DNA of 64,000 bases from Paenibacillus eucommiae (GCF_017874215.1 NZ_JAGGLB010000018.1:1-64000), one strand, 5' to 3'. Shown: positions 40,221 through 50,381, numbered from the stretch's first letter. Program-made: numbers and translations. Notes: generated from the letters alone by a model not told the origin.

Positions 40221-40465
40221 GAACCGCGCCTCACTCTCAATAGCGGGTCCTTGCGCAAATGGATGACACAGTCCTCATTGGAAGTATGATAAACAATGCT
40301 GCCTGGCCCGGCATTGAAAAACTCCTGGTTAGCATCCTGCGCGGGGATTGTCCGAATTGGCGCGACTTCCGTCACGATTTTTTTATCTTCTTCCTCAGTA
40401 AAGTCGAGTATGGAAAGCAATACAAATTGGTCGGGAAACAATTCTCTGACTTGCTGCCATTTCAT
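40217..40465 (-). CDS. Small protein paired with aspartic protease, unknown function
   Basis: 82 aa. MKWQQVRELFPDQFVLLSIL, then DFTEEEDKKIVTEVAPIRTI and PGSIVYHTSNEDCVIHLRKD. ATG has AGGAGGG 8 bases upstream and its stop overlaps the protease ATG, so the two form one translational unit. A related protein is encoded at 54552-54812 (MKWEEITKLHPSRLVLVETI, VFHTSRTDVEVVEE), sharing the MKW...P...VLL start, AVI-type middle and (Y/F)HTS. No known motif. A role as partner or substrate of the protease is only an idea from adjacency. Confidence 0.8.
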   Translation of the reverse strand: MKWQQVRELFPDQFVLLSILDFTEEEDKKIVTEVAPIRTIPAQDANQEFFNAGPGSIVYHTSNEDCVIHLRKDPLLRVRRGS

Positions 40466-40769
40466 CGTTACATCCCTCCTAGTGCATTCATGTCTTTATT
40501 TTACCATAAATTGAGTTCATTTCGTAAGGTTGGATACCGATAAATAAATATATGGGGCATTCTGAACGAAGATGAGAAAAACAAAATCAGTTGAAAAGAA
40601 TTGCATATTTGGAATCAATAAACTGGATCCGAAACAATTATGGATTTTTCTTACAGATTGTATTTTTATTATGCTTTTGTGTATCTGTTCAAAACCATAG
40701 TAACCCTCTGTACTGTATGCAGTCACTCCATTATCATTAATTTACATGTTTACCTTTTTATTCAAATTT

Positions 40770-40817
40770 AAAAACGTCGAAGAACTCTAAATTATTAGAG
40801 ATTCTTCGACGTTTTTT
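40770..40817. terminator. Strong bidirectional terminator after the DUF4838 gene
   Basis: AAAAACGTCGAAGAA pairs with TTCTTCGACGTTTTT around a smaller TCT/AGA stem. T-runs lie on both strands. It ends the minus-strand gene at 40828. The rest of 40466-40769 shows no gene. Confidence 0.92.
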
Positions 40818-40827
40818 ATCTCCACAA

Positions 40828-43800
40828 TTATGGAGAAGCAATTATTTGATAAAAGTTTAAATCATCTAAATAAAGATCCGTGTTTTCTCCTAATGCAGTA
40901 ATCGTTACAATCATTTGAGCTTTGACAACTGCTGAACCATTGATTTCATCCGGAATCTCTTCAAGCATCCTGACCGGATACCAATCCCCCGGCGTTAAAT
41001 TCTGGACTGTTGAAATAACCGTTTGTAACGTGTTGGATTCGTCATCTAGTAAATTAATGTATATATTAATAGTTCCGTTAGATGAGAATTGGGATGGAAG
41101 GTAATAGTAGGCTCTTGCAGCAAATAAGCCTTCACTTACATTCACAAATTGATAGGGACCACCTCGATCAATCCCGCTAGCTTTGAGACTTGCATTTCCT
41201 GAATGCTTCACCTCGGTAGTTCGTACAGCCGTTTCTCCTCTGCTTGGGTCGATCCATGCTGACCACGGAGCAATATCGCCCTCTGTTTCAAAAGAACTGT
41301 TTTGTGTCAAAGAAGAGCTGCCATTAAGTATTTCAAGCATGAGTTTAGCATAATCCTGTTGTACGGACTCTTCAGACATCTCTGCTAGCTGCAGCACTTG
41401 ATTGTATAACGGACCGCCGCTGGCCTCATGTTGCTGGATATAATCTGTCAGTTCCCAGAAATTATCCTTAGTAATCAAATTTTCTCGAGGCTGATATACA
41501 TATACATCATCTAGATACACCAAGTCCCTGGCTTTTAAATTTTGAAATACGATAATCATTTGTGCTTGCGCCACCGTTTTTCCATTAATAACTTCCGGGA
41601 TTTCGCCAAGGTACTGCAGCTTGCTCCACTTACCACGTGAATCGAATAACTGCGGTTGCGTTGTCACAATCGTATCTAATGTCGCACCACTTGCGTCTTG
41701 CAAGTTCATGGTGATATTGATGGAACCATTTTCTGTTTCTAGTGGTGCGAAGTAAATCACTTCTGCTGTTAACAGACCAGGTTTAATATTAAATGTTTGA
41801 TGAACCCCTCCGCGAATAACGTTGTTTCCACCCTCCACTTGCAAACTAAAATGATTGGGTGATGTGGGATTCTCAACTCTTTTTAAGCTGTGTTCCCAGC
41901 CACTCCAATGAAGAGCGGTTCCACTACCTTCTTCAAATGAAGGATTTCTCGTTAACGGAAATAAACCGACATGCATTTCCTGTAATAGCAAGGTGAATTG
42001 ACGTAAGTAGGGGCCATCTGTCTGTGCGAGCTGATTCACCCTTTGGGTCACAGCCCCGCCTTCTGGCTCGTATTGTCTCAAATACTTAGCAAGCTGCCAA
42101 AGCTCATTGGCATTCCATCCATCCCAATCAGCTAATCTAGGCAGAATAGGCAATTGCAAATTAGGATCATGGCTAAATTCCTCAACCAGCTCATGGCGTC
42201 TTTCCGCATAGTACAATCGATGGTCAAAGGTATGCTCAATTTGATCCAGAATCGCTAATACTTCATCCTCGCCGGTTAGTTCACCGATATTTCTAGGATA
42301 ACTAATGGCAACTGCTTCATAATACTCGAAAAACCGTTGTATTAATTTAGCTCTCTCGATTTGCTCAGGGGTCTGAGCTTTCTGCACTACGGAAGCCAGC
42401 AGCTGTTTGCTCTTTGAAATATCTTCCTCTGTGACAATATCCAAATAGCTTGCATCGGTGAAGTCCAAATACGTCTCATAACGATCAGCCCACTTGGTAA
42501 ACCATTCTGCTTCTTGAATGCGAACGGTCCAGAAATGCTCCCAGTGATCATAAAATGCGGCTAAATCTGCGGCTGCTTCCGGACCAACGGCTCGTTCATA
42601 CCATTCTGAAAGCAAAAGTTCTACATCCTGCTCAGGATCCCACTGAAGCTTAGCCGATACCCAGCCCTTCGGGCCATCACCTATGTTCTGATACATTTCT
42701 GTATACTGGCCAATCACCTCATGATCATACCCATATTGAAGATAAGAGGCCATAGTGGCATTATAAATCCGTGGCATGACATAGAGGGTTCCATACGCAT
42801 AATCATACCAAGCCACTTGATTAGCCACATTTCTCCATTCATCCATTTGCGCATGTGACTTATCGCGAATGCTCTCGTCCATCCATGACATTCGGTCTTG
42901 AGTAACGAACGGAATAATCCTCGCATTTATTTCGAAGGATGGCGGGTCCATCACATTCTGATAAGCAAGCAGGCCAAACCATTTATCTGGATAAACTAGC
43001 AATACTTTTTCAACCACTTCATTTGCCCATTCGAAATAAATGTCTGACATATCTACTACGCCAATGGAATTCAGTTTCCCGGGATAATGAGGATGATCCT
43101 CTTTTTCCTCACAATAACCGGCAGAATCATTTACACCAAGCGAAATAGAAGATGCTGTTGGATTTTTTCTAAAATAGTCAAGCACAGCTTCAACTGTCAC
43201 ATCTACAATTCCTTCTGCAGTAAAGCACGGCTGCCAACCAACGTCAGATGCAGGCCGTTTGCCCTGCGGATAAAACTCGGGATGCTCTTTCCCATATTTA
43301 TCGAAAGGCAATATATTGGATAAATTTTCGTTAAATTGTATGGGAGCGTTATATTGTCCTTGTAAGCGATTTCTCTGTGCCCAAACATTACCCAATCTTG
43401 GTTCTCCATCAACAACCGGCCGTCCTGCTAAAGGACTGATGATCCGGTACATAAAAGCCGGCTCTTCTTTCACAATTTGCTTGGGTATCATTAAGGCATC
43501 CAGCTGAGGAACATCTTCTCCCACCTCACCAAACATTAACCACCTGACCCCAATGTACCGTTCAATAAAATCATACACTCCATTTAACGTTCCCCATACA
43601 CTCGGTCCCAGAATCGTTATGCTGTTGTAACGGGGTACAATCATAAATCCATCACGATCCATTTCCTGTAAATCAGACCGCTCGGATGGTGTTAATGTAT
43701 CATCAATCCCTATATAAATAAGTGTAGAGGTATTCGCATGATCTAGATCTCCTTGTAACTCTGCTTCCGTTAAAATAGGTAAAGCTGCACCCGTTGACTT

Positions 43801-45048
43801 CTGTACATACTCTACCAACGTCTCAGCTGCATAACGAATATCTTCGCTTGCCCCTGTTTCTATGACAATTATTGCATTTGCTTCACTTCCAGTGGCAACA
43901 GGCAATGGCAAATTATCATCTTCAATGGTTACAGCAGGAAGCGTTTGTGAATAAACCACTTGAAGATCCAGACCTGTAATTACTAATCGAAATGAATATG
44001 ATGTTGCCTCGGTTAATCCATAAATATGAACAGTCGTATCTCCCGGCAGGATAGCTGCAACCTTGGATTTTGTCCAATTTTGTCCATTATCTGTAGACTG
44101 CTCGACAACCGCTTTTCTTACATTTTGAATATCAAATCCTAAATTTATGGAGGAGGAGCCTGTTGATAAAACTTGAAAATGAATGATGCGAGCTTGTTTG
44201 GTATTCGATGGCGGCCCAGGAACATATGGGATAGCTGGAGAGCCTATTGATTTGTCGTCTTTACTATCTTCTTTCTTGTCATCTTTCTTATCTTGCTTGT
44301 CATCTTTCTTGTCTTCAGGACGTCCCTCTCCATGGATCTCCTCCATGAACTTCTTCGCAACATTTAAGTACTGGTCGGAATTAACCAGAAATTCATAGGC
44401 AATCCTAGCCATCGCCTGACGCTCTACAAATGCCTTAGGAGCAAAACGAACCGTACCGTCATTGTTTTCAATCCCTTGCAAAAGACCAATACGCTGTGCA
44501 AATGAAACATAGGGCAGTGCCCATTTCGAAATGTCAGCTGCATCGCTAAATGATGTAGTCAGGTTTGCTTCTAGAGCGGCTTTTTCCAATTCAAAAGCAC
44601 GGATAAAAAAAGTGACAAGCTCTTCACGCTTCACCATATCGTCAGGCGAAAATGTTGTATCGGAAGTCCCGCTTGTAATGCCACTTTTCACAAGTGCCCC
44701 CACATACCCTTGGTACCAGCTGTCTTTGGGTACATCAATGAAATGACTCGCATAACTTGGAAATGGCTGCAAATTTAGTAAAGAACTAATTACTTTGGCC
44801 ATTTCTCCACGTGTCAGTGATTTAGCCGGTGCAAAGGTCCCATCGTCATAACCGTCAAGCATCCCAGAATCGACTAGCTTCATAATTTCATTTTTTGCGT
44901 ATGAATCACCTATATCTATCAAAGTAGAACTTGCATAAGCCGTTTTTCCAATATCATATCCGCCAAAAGGAACCATACTAAAAAGTAATCCAAATATAAG
45001 AATGAAAAGCATGCTTTTTTTAGTCCGCTGTTTCATTACGGTTAACAT
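40828..45048 (-). CDS. SLH-anchored DUF4838-type carbohydrate-active surface protein
   Basis: 1406 aa. Signal peptide about 1-40, then three SLH repeats (residues about 42-215: IMKLVDSGMLDGYDDGTFAP; ALVKSGITSGTSDTTFSPDD; FAQRIGLLQGIENNDGTVRF) that would anchor it to wall polysaccharide. A Lys/Asp-rich linker (EDKKDDKQDKKDDKKEDSKD) and an Fn3-like domain follow. Residues about 380-530 resemble the N-terminal domain of GH67 alpha-glucuronidases (ANAIIVIETGASEDIRYAAE). The next about 350 residues fit DUF4838 (SSISLGVNDSAGYCEEKEDH). Two related beta-sandwich carbohydrate-binding modules end it (TRNPSFEEGSGTALHWSGW and TQNSSFETEGDIAPWSAW). ATG 45048 has AGGAGG upstream. It probably acts on a plant polysaccharide for the adjacent importer. 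Confidence 0.85.
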   Translation of the reverse strand: MLTVMKQRTKKSMLFILIFGLLFSMVPFGGYDIGKTAYASSTLIDIGDSYAKNEIMKLVDSGMLDGYDDGTFAPAKSLTRGEMAKVISSLLNLQPFPSYASHFIDVPKDSWYQGYVGALVKSGITSGTSDTTFSPDDMVKREELVTFFIRAFELEKAALEANLTTSFSDAADISKWALPYVSFAQRIGLLQGIENNDGTVRFAPKAFVERQAMARIAYEFLVNSDQYLNVAKKFMEEIHGEGRPEDKKDDKQDKKDDKKEDSKDDKSIGSPAIPYVPGPPSNTKQARIIHFQVLSTGSSSINLGFDIQNVRKAVVEQSTDNGQNWTKSKVAAILPGDTTVHIYGLTEATSYSFRLVITGLDLQVVYSQTLPAVTIEDDNLPLPVATGSEANAIIVIETGASEDIRYAAETLVEYVQKSTGAALPILTEAELQGDLDHANTSTLIYIGIDDTLTPSERSDLQEMDRDGFMIVPRYNSITILGPSVWGTLNGVYDFIERYIGVRWLMFGEVGEDVPQLDALMIPKQIVKEEPAFMYRIISPLAGRPVVDGEPRLGNVWAQRNRLQGQYNAPIQFNENLSNILPFDKYGKEHPEFYPQGKRPASDVGWQPCFTAEGIVDVTVEAVLDYFRKNPTASSISLGVNDSAGYCEEKEDHPHYPGKLNSIGVVDMSDIYFEWANEVVEKVLLVYPDKWFGLLAYQNVMDPPSFEINARIIPFVTQDRMSWMDESIRDKSHAQMDEWRNVANQVAWYDYAYGTLYVMPRIYNATMASYLQYGYDHEVIGQYTEMYQNIGDGPKGWVSAKLQWDPEQDVELLLSEWYERAVGPEAAADLAAFYDHWEHFWTVRIQEAEWFTKWADRYETYLDFTDASYLDIVTEEDISKSKQLLASVVQKAQTPEQIERAKLIQRFFEYYEAVAISYPRNIGELTGEDEVLAILDQIEHTFDHRLYYAERRHELVEEFSHDPNLQLPILPRLADWDGWNANELWQLAKYLRQYEPEGGAVTQRVNQLAQTDGPYLRQFTLLLQEMHVGLFPLTRNPSFEEGSGTALHWSGWEHSLKRVENPTSPNHFSLQVEGGNNVIRGGVHQTFNIKPGLLTAEVIYFAPLETENGSINITMNLQDASGATLDTIVTTQPQLFDSRGKWSKLQYLGEIPEVINGKTVAQAQMIIVFQNLKARDLVYLDDVYVYQPRENLITKDNFWELTDYIQQHEASGGPLYNQVLQLAEMSEESVQQDYAKLMLEILNGSSSLTQNSSFETEGDIAPWSAWIDPSRGETAVRTTEVKHSGNASLKASGIDRGGPYQFVNVSEGLFAARAYYYLPSQFSSNGTINIYINLLDDESNTLQTVISTVQNLTPGDWYPVRMLEEIPDEINGSAVVKAQMIVTITALGENTDLYLDDLNFYQIIASP

Positions 45049-45092
45049 CTTGTAACCTCCTGAATTAAAATAGATGAAACACGTGCGGCAAA

Positions 45093-46688
45093 TCATTTTT
45101 TCATTTGATCGATTGAAATGGCTTCGTCAAACAACTCCACTTCACGAATCCGGCCCGAAAAATGACATTGCGGACCTTTCCCCAAGCTCAGTGGAAGCAT
45201 ACTCAAGTCCCCTCTGTTCTCATTCTGGAAAGTAGCGGAAGCAATGAATTGTCCGTCCAGATACAGCGAAAGCTGCTCCATATCATAGGTGACAACAGCG
45301 CGGTGCCAGCCGGAGGATAACCCAAAATCGCAAGTGGCAAGCGGGTCATTCCGCAAGCTCCATACTTTCCCGCTTGGAAGAGTGCCTGCAAAAAGCTGGC
45401 CTTTATAAACAGCCATCGACCATACACGACGCAGAAGAACATCAAGCTCAGGCGGCTCCAGCACACCAACCAAATCCCATGACGAACCTCCGGCATACCG
45501 ATACACCTGCCCGCCCGGCAAGGTGCCTCCATATAGACGACCGTTAAATACCGATACACCCATCACTTCTTTTTCTTCTCCCATAAGTCCTAAATCACTC
45601 CATGAAGTGCCGCCTTCATATTGCAGCATGCGTGCTTCAGGCCAAATTCCAGTAAGCAAGGCATTATGAAATACTGTAAAACAATAAACTTGATCGCAAT
45701 TCGTCAACTCGCTGCTGCTAATCCAAGGATCCTGCAAGGTTCTGCTCCATATCCCCATGATTTCATTGCATCCCGCAAACAACCGTCCCTGAAAAGGCGT
45801 TAACGTCATTGTTCTCGTGATGCCTTCAGGTCCAGGAGCGCCAAGCGGCTCACAACTTCCGTCAGCGTCAAAAGCGAAGATCCCGTGGGGATAAAAGGAC
45901 ATCGCAATCAATTTTCCGTCATATACCGTTAAAGCACCTATGCTGTCGTTTCCTTCAATGGGCAGTTCACCGAAATAGCTCCATGTTTGTCCGCCTTCAT
46001 ACCGGTAAATACGCCCCCCGGCCACCTGATTGGGCGATTCGGGTAAAGCCGAACCAGCCGCTTTATAGCGCATAGTCCCCGCATACAGGCTGCCGTTGAA
46101 TTCAGCCATTGACCAAACCGAATTGCTATCATCCGGGTTACCGCAATCCACCCAGTTCCCATCCTCACCAAGCTTGTATACCCGGCCGCGATGATCACGT
46201 GCATCATCATAAATACCTGCATAGAGATCCCCTTCATGAACGCACAAGGAACAAACCATTTTCCCATTCCCTGGACAGCCCCAATCCTTCCATTCATCCG
46301 CTGCAGCTCCCGTGCTCCATCCGAACTGCAAGTTGCGCCAGTTCGCCTGTGTGGACGTAACACCCGGCTGTGACAAAATAGAGAGGTGCCACCCTGTCAT
46401 CCGTTCTTCAGAGTAATGGCTGCATAATCCTCCTGGAAGAAATCCGTGGTCATCATCAATTTCAAATTCCAGTGATAAGCTAAAGGGAGCCCTTCCATCC
46501 GTCTCCTCTATATGCGGAAGCTCAATGCTTGAAAGTTTGCCATCGAATATGGCCGCTTCCTCAAACCTTACGGCCTGTGTGATCCCATGACGTTCATATG
46601 ATGTAGTGTCCTTACTATCGCTTCTCAGCGGCCAATGTCCGATCCGTTTTGCATGTTTATAAAGTGGTTGTTCCTCCCGTTTGTCCAT
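45093..46688 (-). CDS. Cytosolic LamG-fold protein with inserted beta-propeller
   Basis: 531 aa without a signal peptide. Residues about 15-120 are the first part of a concanavalin A-like/LamG sandwich (GHWPLRSDSKDTTSYERHGI, IELPHIEETDGRAPFSLSLE) and residues about 455-531 are its end (WHRAVVTYDMEQLSLYLDGQ, GRIREVELFDEAISIDQMKK). Between them lie about seven repeats of a propeller type with L(Y/F)AG motifs (GDLYAGIYDD, GSLYAGTM, GRLFAGC, GRLYGGTLPGGQVYRYAGG, GQLFAGTLPSGKVWS). So the propeller is inserted in the sandwich. ATG has AAGGGGA upstream. It lies 44 bases ahead of the DUF4838 gene, in the same operon. Binding partner unknown. Confidence 0.8.
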   Translation of the reverse strand: MDKREEQPLYKHAKRIGHWPLRSDSKDTTSYERHGITQAVRFEEAAIFDGKLSSIELPHIEETDGRAPFSLSLEFEIDDDHGFLPGGLCSHYSEERMTGWHLSILSQPGVTSTQANWRNLQFGWSTGAAADEWKDWGCPGNGKMVCSLCVHEGDLYAGIYDDARDHRGRVYKLGEDGNWVDCGNPDDSNSVWSMAEFNGSLYAGTMRYKAAGSALPESPNQVAGGRIYRYEGGQTWSYFGELPIEGNDSIGALTVYDGKLIAMSFYPHGIFAFDADGSCEPLGAPGPEGITRTMTLTPFQGRLFAGCNEIMGIWSRTLQDPWISSSELTNCDQVYCFTVFHNALLTGIWPEARMLQYEGGTSWSDLGLMGEEKEVMGVSVFNGRLYGGTLPGGQVYRYAGGSSWDLVGVLEPPELDVLLRRVWSMAVYKGQLFAGTLPSGKVWSLRNDPLATCDFGLSSGWHRAVVTYDMEQLSLYLDGQFIASATFQNENRGDLSMLPLSLGKGPQCHFSGRIREVELFDEAISIDQMKK

Positions 46689-46814
46689 ACCTGCATCCCC
46701 TTCTGTCCTTAGTAAATGTTCCTACTCATCGGCAGAGGGAAAGACTGCTGCTATGCGTAAATCCGCTCGCAACAGGTAATCCCCTCTCTTTTAGCGCCGA
46801 GCCTTGATCCTGTA

Positions 46815-48308
46815 TTATTTCTTTTGTGCTTCAACTGCCTTCTTCATTAAGGCTTCTGCTTCCTCTAATAATTTGGCAGGATCAAGCTTACCTTCTACAA
46901 CATCAGTAATGGCTTCCGAGAATAATTTATCTGCTTGAGCTTTGGCTGGATCTGTTAGAGTTACTTTTCGCATATTATTTTCCGATTTCACTTTATTATC
47001 TTTGATATATTGAAGCATCGCTTTAGGTGCATCAGGCAATTTATCCAAGCGTGCCGCATCGTCTCCATAATCTTTGCGTAAAGGCAATTGTCCGCCTTTC
47101 TCACCAATCAAGACTTGAATGTCCATATTGAACATCCAAACGAGGAATTCCTTCGCCCATTTTTTATTCAGGTCTGGCTTGTTAGCCCATACGTAGAATG
47201 AGCTTTGTGGTGTTTGATACATCCATTTGGTATCTTCAGCTTTAGATCCGAAAGGTACTGCCATGTAGCCCCATTGGAATCCTTCAGGTGTTGCTTCCTT
47301 CATTTCATTCTGTACCCATACGCCAGTGGAAACCAATGCTGCATCACCCTGTAATACTTGCATTTGGGACTGTGTATGGTTGAGTGCTGCAATTCCTTTA
47401 GGGAAGAAGCCTTTTTTTCCAAGTTCATAAATGCGATTCATCCGCTCTTTATTTTCTTCTGAAGTAAACGAGGGCAAATTATAATTACGGAAGTTGGTTG
47501 TGAATTCTTCTAGTTTCCCTGCATGATCCGCAAGCTCGAACGATTTAACAGGACCAAAGGCATAATCAAGATAATACGTATATTGTCCTGGGAATGTGAT
47601 GGGAATGACGCCATCCGATTTGATTTTGTCCAGCATCTGAACGAACTCATCCCAAGTTTGAGGGGACTGGTTCCAACCTTTTTCTTCGAATAGCTTCTTG
47701 TTGTAGAATAGACCTCCGCCATTGCCAAACAGTGGTAAAGAATAGATCTTGTCATTAATCCGCTCAACAATATCAAGTGTTCCTTCCTGTACTGTTTCCT
47801 TGAAAGTTTTGCCGTCTGCATCGTATACTTTATAATCCCATAGCTCATCTAACGGTTCCAGCTTACCTGCTTGCACGAGTGAAGCTGTTGTGGCGGCTCC
47901 CCCTGCAGGGCTTCCATTGTATAGATCAAACATTTCCTTATCATTATCAGCTGCAATTTTCGTTTCGATAATTTCTCCAATCGTCGGGGAGGAGAGTGTA
48001 TCGATTTTGACGTTCGGGAATTTGGCAGTGAATGTGCTAACCGCTTGATCGTACCACTCCTGCCCCATGCCAGCTAAGAAAAATCCTACCTTCAGGGTCA
48101 CTTCTTCATTTTTCGGCAAGCCGTTCTCTGGATAGGTTTCCGTTTCTGTTGCTGATCCAGATGGCGATGGATTGTCCGAAGGACTACTGGTTGGTTTAGT
48201 CTCACTTGAGCTGCAAGCAGCTAGTACCATGGATAATGTAAGTAATACAGTTACTAGTAGTGTTGCCATTCTTGTTCCTTGCTTTGTTCTCCTCTTCGTT
48301 CTGTTCAA
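46815..48308 (-). CDS. Carbohydrate ABC transporter substrate-binding lipoprotein
   Basis: 497 aa. Lipobox LSMVLAACSSS follows a Lys/Arg-rich N-terminus, then a Ser/Pro linker. Family 1 solute-binding features: VTLKVGFFLAGMGQEWYDQA, FTAKFPNVKIDTLSSPT, NDKIYSLPLFGNGGGLFYNK and LFEEKGWNQSPQTWDEFVQM. It captures an oligosaccharide outside the membrane for the two permeases encoded downstream on the same strand order. TTG start at 48308 has AGGAGGGG six bases upstream. No ATPase gene is in the island, so a shared MsmX-type ATPase encoded elsewhere is expected. Confidence 0.92.
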   Translation of the reverse strand: MNRTKRRTKQGTRMATLLVTVLLTLSMVLAACSSSETKPTSSPSDNPSPSGSATETETYPENGLPKNEEVTLKVGFFLAGMGQEWYDQAVSTFTAKFPNVKIDTLSSPTIGEIIETKIAADNDKEMFDLYNGSPAGGAATTASLVQAGKLEPLDELWDYKVYDADGKTFKETVQEGTLDIVERINDKIYSLPLFGNGGGLFYNKKLFEEKGWNQSPQTWDEFVQMLDKIKSDGVIPITFPGQYTYYLDYAFGPVKSFELADHAGKLEEFTTNFRNYNLPSFTSEENKERMNRIYELGKKGFFPKGIAALNHTQSQMQVLQGDAALVSTGVWVQNEMKEATPEGFQWGYMAVPFGSKAEDTKWMYQTPQSSFYVWANKPDLNKKWAKEFLVWMFNMDIQVLIGEKGGQLPLRKDYGDDAARLDKLPDAPKAMLQYIKDNKVKSENNMRKVTLTDPAKAQADKLFSEAITDVVEGKLDPAKLLEEAEALMKKAVEAQKK

Positions 48309-48350
48309 TGTAAACCCCTCCTAAAAATAATGTAGTGCTCTCTTCACAGC

Positions 48351-49187
48351 CTATCCTTTCACGGCCCCAATCGTAGCTCCATCCGAAATTTGACGTTGGA
48401 ATAATATATAAATGATGAGAGATGGGATCATGGCAATCGCCACACCTGCAAACAGGGTAACCCAGTCTGAAGTGTACTTCATCATTTGATTGGCTTTATA
48501 CATGTTAACCCCAATTGTGTATTTGCTAGGGTCACTCAAGTAAATAAAGGGTTGCAAGAAATTATTGTAAAGCCCCAGGAATTTAAATATAGCTACTGTC
48601 ACGATCCCTGGCGTAGATAACGGAATAATGATTTTCCAGAATACCTGGAACAAAGATGCTCCATCAATGCGGCCGCTTTCTTCGAGCTCACCTGGCAAAG
48701 ACATCATGAAGCCGCCTAGCAGCATCAAGTAGAACACGCTTTCTCCGAAACTATCTAAAATAATCAATCCTGTTAAGCTGTTGGTCAGGCCCAAATCCCG
48801 CATGAGAATGTACTGTGGAATAAGAGCATTGATACCCGGAAGGAATAAGGACATCATAATTAAACCCCAAATGAATTGTCTTCCTTTAAATTTCATTCTA
48901 GTTAACGCATAGGCATTCAAAGTCGTTAATAAGGTTCCCAGCACTAAGCTGGCACCGACATAATACAATGTGTTCAGCATAGCTTTTCCCATCTCGTAAG
49001 ATAACCACGCCTTCTTATAGTTGCCCCAATTCAGCTTACTTGGCAAGGACCAAATATCCTGAAAAAATTCACGATTCGTTTTCAGTGATACGTACAACAG
49101 CCAGACGATGGGAAAGATGATCGTAATTGCCCAAATCAGCAGCAATGATCGCCATAAATAATCAATGGGTGTTGTTTTCTGCTCCAT
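48351..49187 (-). CDS. Carbohydrate ABC transporter permease (MalG type)
   Basis: 278 aa, six transmembrane helices. The EAA loop is ELEESGRIDGASLFQVFWKI and the end GATIGAVKG is typical of MalG-type permeases. The N-terminus MEQKTTPIDYLWRSLLLIWA precedes the first helix. Forms the channel with the permease encoded just upstream (48 bases apart). The last gene in the operon before the binding protein by minus-strand order is 48308. Confidence 0.92.
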   Translation of the reverse strand: MEQKTTPIDYLWRSLLLIWAITIIFPIVWLLYVSLKTNREFFQDIWSLPSKLNWGNYKKAWLSYEMGKAMLNTLYYVGASLVLGTLLTTLNAYALTRMKFKGRQFIWGLIMMSLFLPGINALIPQYILMRDLGLTNSLTGLIILDSFGESVFYLMLLGGFMMSLPGELEESGRIDGASLFQVFWKIIIPLSTPGIVTVAIFKFLGLYNNFLQPFIYLSDPSKYTIGVNMYKANQMMKYTSDWVTLFAGVAIAMIPSLIIYILFQRQISDGATIGAVKG

Positions 49188-49234
49188 AGCTAATCCTCCC
49201 TTCCGTTTCGGAATATCCGTTTACACACTAGTAC

Positions 49235-50182
49235 TCAATACTCATTGCCTTCCGAAGGTACAAATTTGTCAATGATTAGCTTAGCAAAAACTAACACAAC
49301 GAACAGTACTAACCCGATTGCAGAAGCATAACCATAGCTGCGATAGCTGTCTCCGAAAGCAAGCTTAAAGATATAAAGTCCAATAACGTCGGTTGAACCT
49401 GCTGGTCCGCCATTGGTCATAATCAGGACCATCTCAAAGCCTTTCAGCACGCCAAGTGTCAAGAAAATGATGGAAACCCTTACAATTGGCATAATGAGCG
49501 GAAGTGTTATTTTGAATAAACGAACCGAGTGATTAGCCCCTTCAATTATCGCTGTCTCATAGAGAGAAGATGGGATGGAACGCATCGCATTCATAAAAAT
49601 GATAACGTACAACCCGACACCGCTCCATACCATGGGCGGAATTAAGCTCCATAATGCTGTTTTCTTATCCCCAAGCCAGTAGAAATTCTGATTGTCAATT
49701 CCAATTGTCTTCAAAAGACCATTCAATAAACCATAGCTTCCGTCATATATGAATGCCCACAGCAATGTCACTACGACAATGGCTAGAACGTTCGGAACGA
49801 AGAACAAAATTTTGTAAATGGCCGCTTCTTTGTAGCCTTTATTCACCAACAAATAAGCGATAACAAGGGAAAATAAAATCGTAACTCCTGGAGCAAAAAT
49901 CATCAGAAGAATATTATGATAGATCGCTCTGCCAATAAAAGGGTCCTGGAACATATGCTTAAAGTTATCGAGGCCTACAAACTTGGCAGGGCTCAATCCG
50001 TCCCAATTCAAAAATGCGTACCAGACAGACATCAGATTGGGATAAAGTGTAAAAAGCAAATAACCCAACAAACAGGGTCCTACAGCAATCATAATAAACC
50101 ACATTCTTTGAACACTTTCTTGTTGTCTCCACACCTTGGTTTTGACACGAGTGCTCTTTAACTCAATCGCTTCTTTTGGCAT
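49235..50182 (-). CDS. Carbohydrate ABC transporter permease (MalF/UgpA type)
   Basis: 315 aa, six transmembrane helices. EAA loop: SLYETAIIEGANHSVRLFKI, then TLPLIMPIVRVS. GPCLLGYLLFTLYPNLMSVW and FLNWDGLSPAKFVGLDNFKH are characteristic of the MalF/UgpA class. First gene of the importer operon, which runs permease, permease, binding lipoprotein, LamG-propeller, DUF4838. It begins about 200 bases downstream of the AraC regulator gene, from which a terminator separates it. Confidence 0.92.
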   Translation of the reverse strand: MPKEAIELKSTRVKTKVWRQQESVQRMWFIMIAVGPCLLGYLLFTLYPNLMSVWYAFLNWDGLSPAKFVGLDNFKHMFQDPFIGRAIYHNILLMIFAPGVTILFSLVIAYLLVNKGYKEAAIYKILFFVPNVLAIVVVTLLWAFIYDGSYGLLNGLLKTIGIDNQNFYWLGDKKTALWSLIPPMVWSGVGLYVIIFMNAMRSIPSSLYETAIIEGANHSVRLFKITLPLIMPIVRVSIIFLTLGVLKGFEMVLIMTNGGPAGSTDVIGLYIFKLAFGDSYRSYGYASAIGLVLFVVLVFAKLIIDKFVPSEGNEY

Positions 50183-50312
50183 TTTTTCACCTCCTCCTGA
50201 TGTGTGATTCTTTTCGCTGAGTGCTCTCTTTGTTCCGCTTTCAATCTATCATGAATGAAGAATTATCGTACATACACGAATATTTTACTGACGGTCGTTT
50301 TTTTACGAAACA

Positions 50313-50340
50313 GAAAAAACCTTGATATATCAAGGTTTTC
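50313..50340 (-). terminator. Terminator after the AraC-type regulator
   Basis: AAAACCTTGATATATCAAGGTTTT-type palindrome (AACCTTGATA/TATCAAGGTT) with a T-run on the minus strand, 40 bases past the regulator stop. Confidence 0.85.
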
Positions 50341-50381
50341 ACGGGTTCCTATATAGTCTTTTTCAAAACCTGATATTCAGC

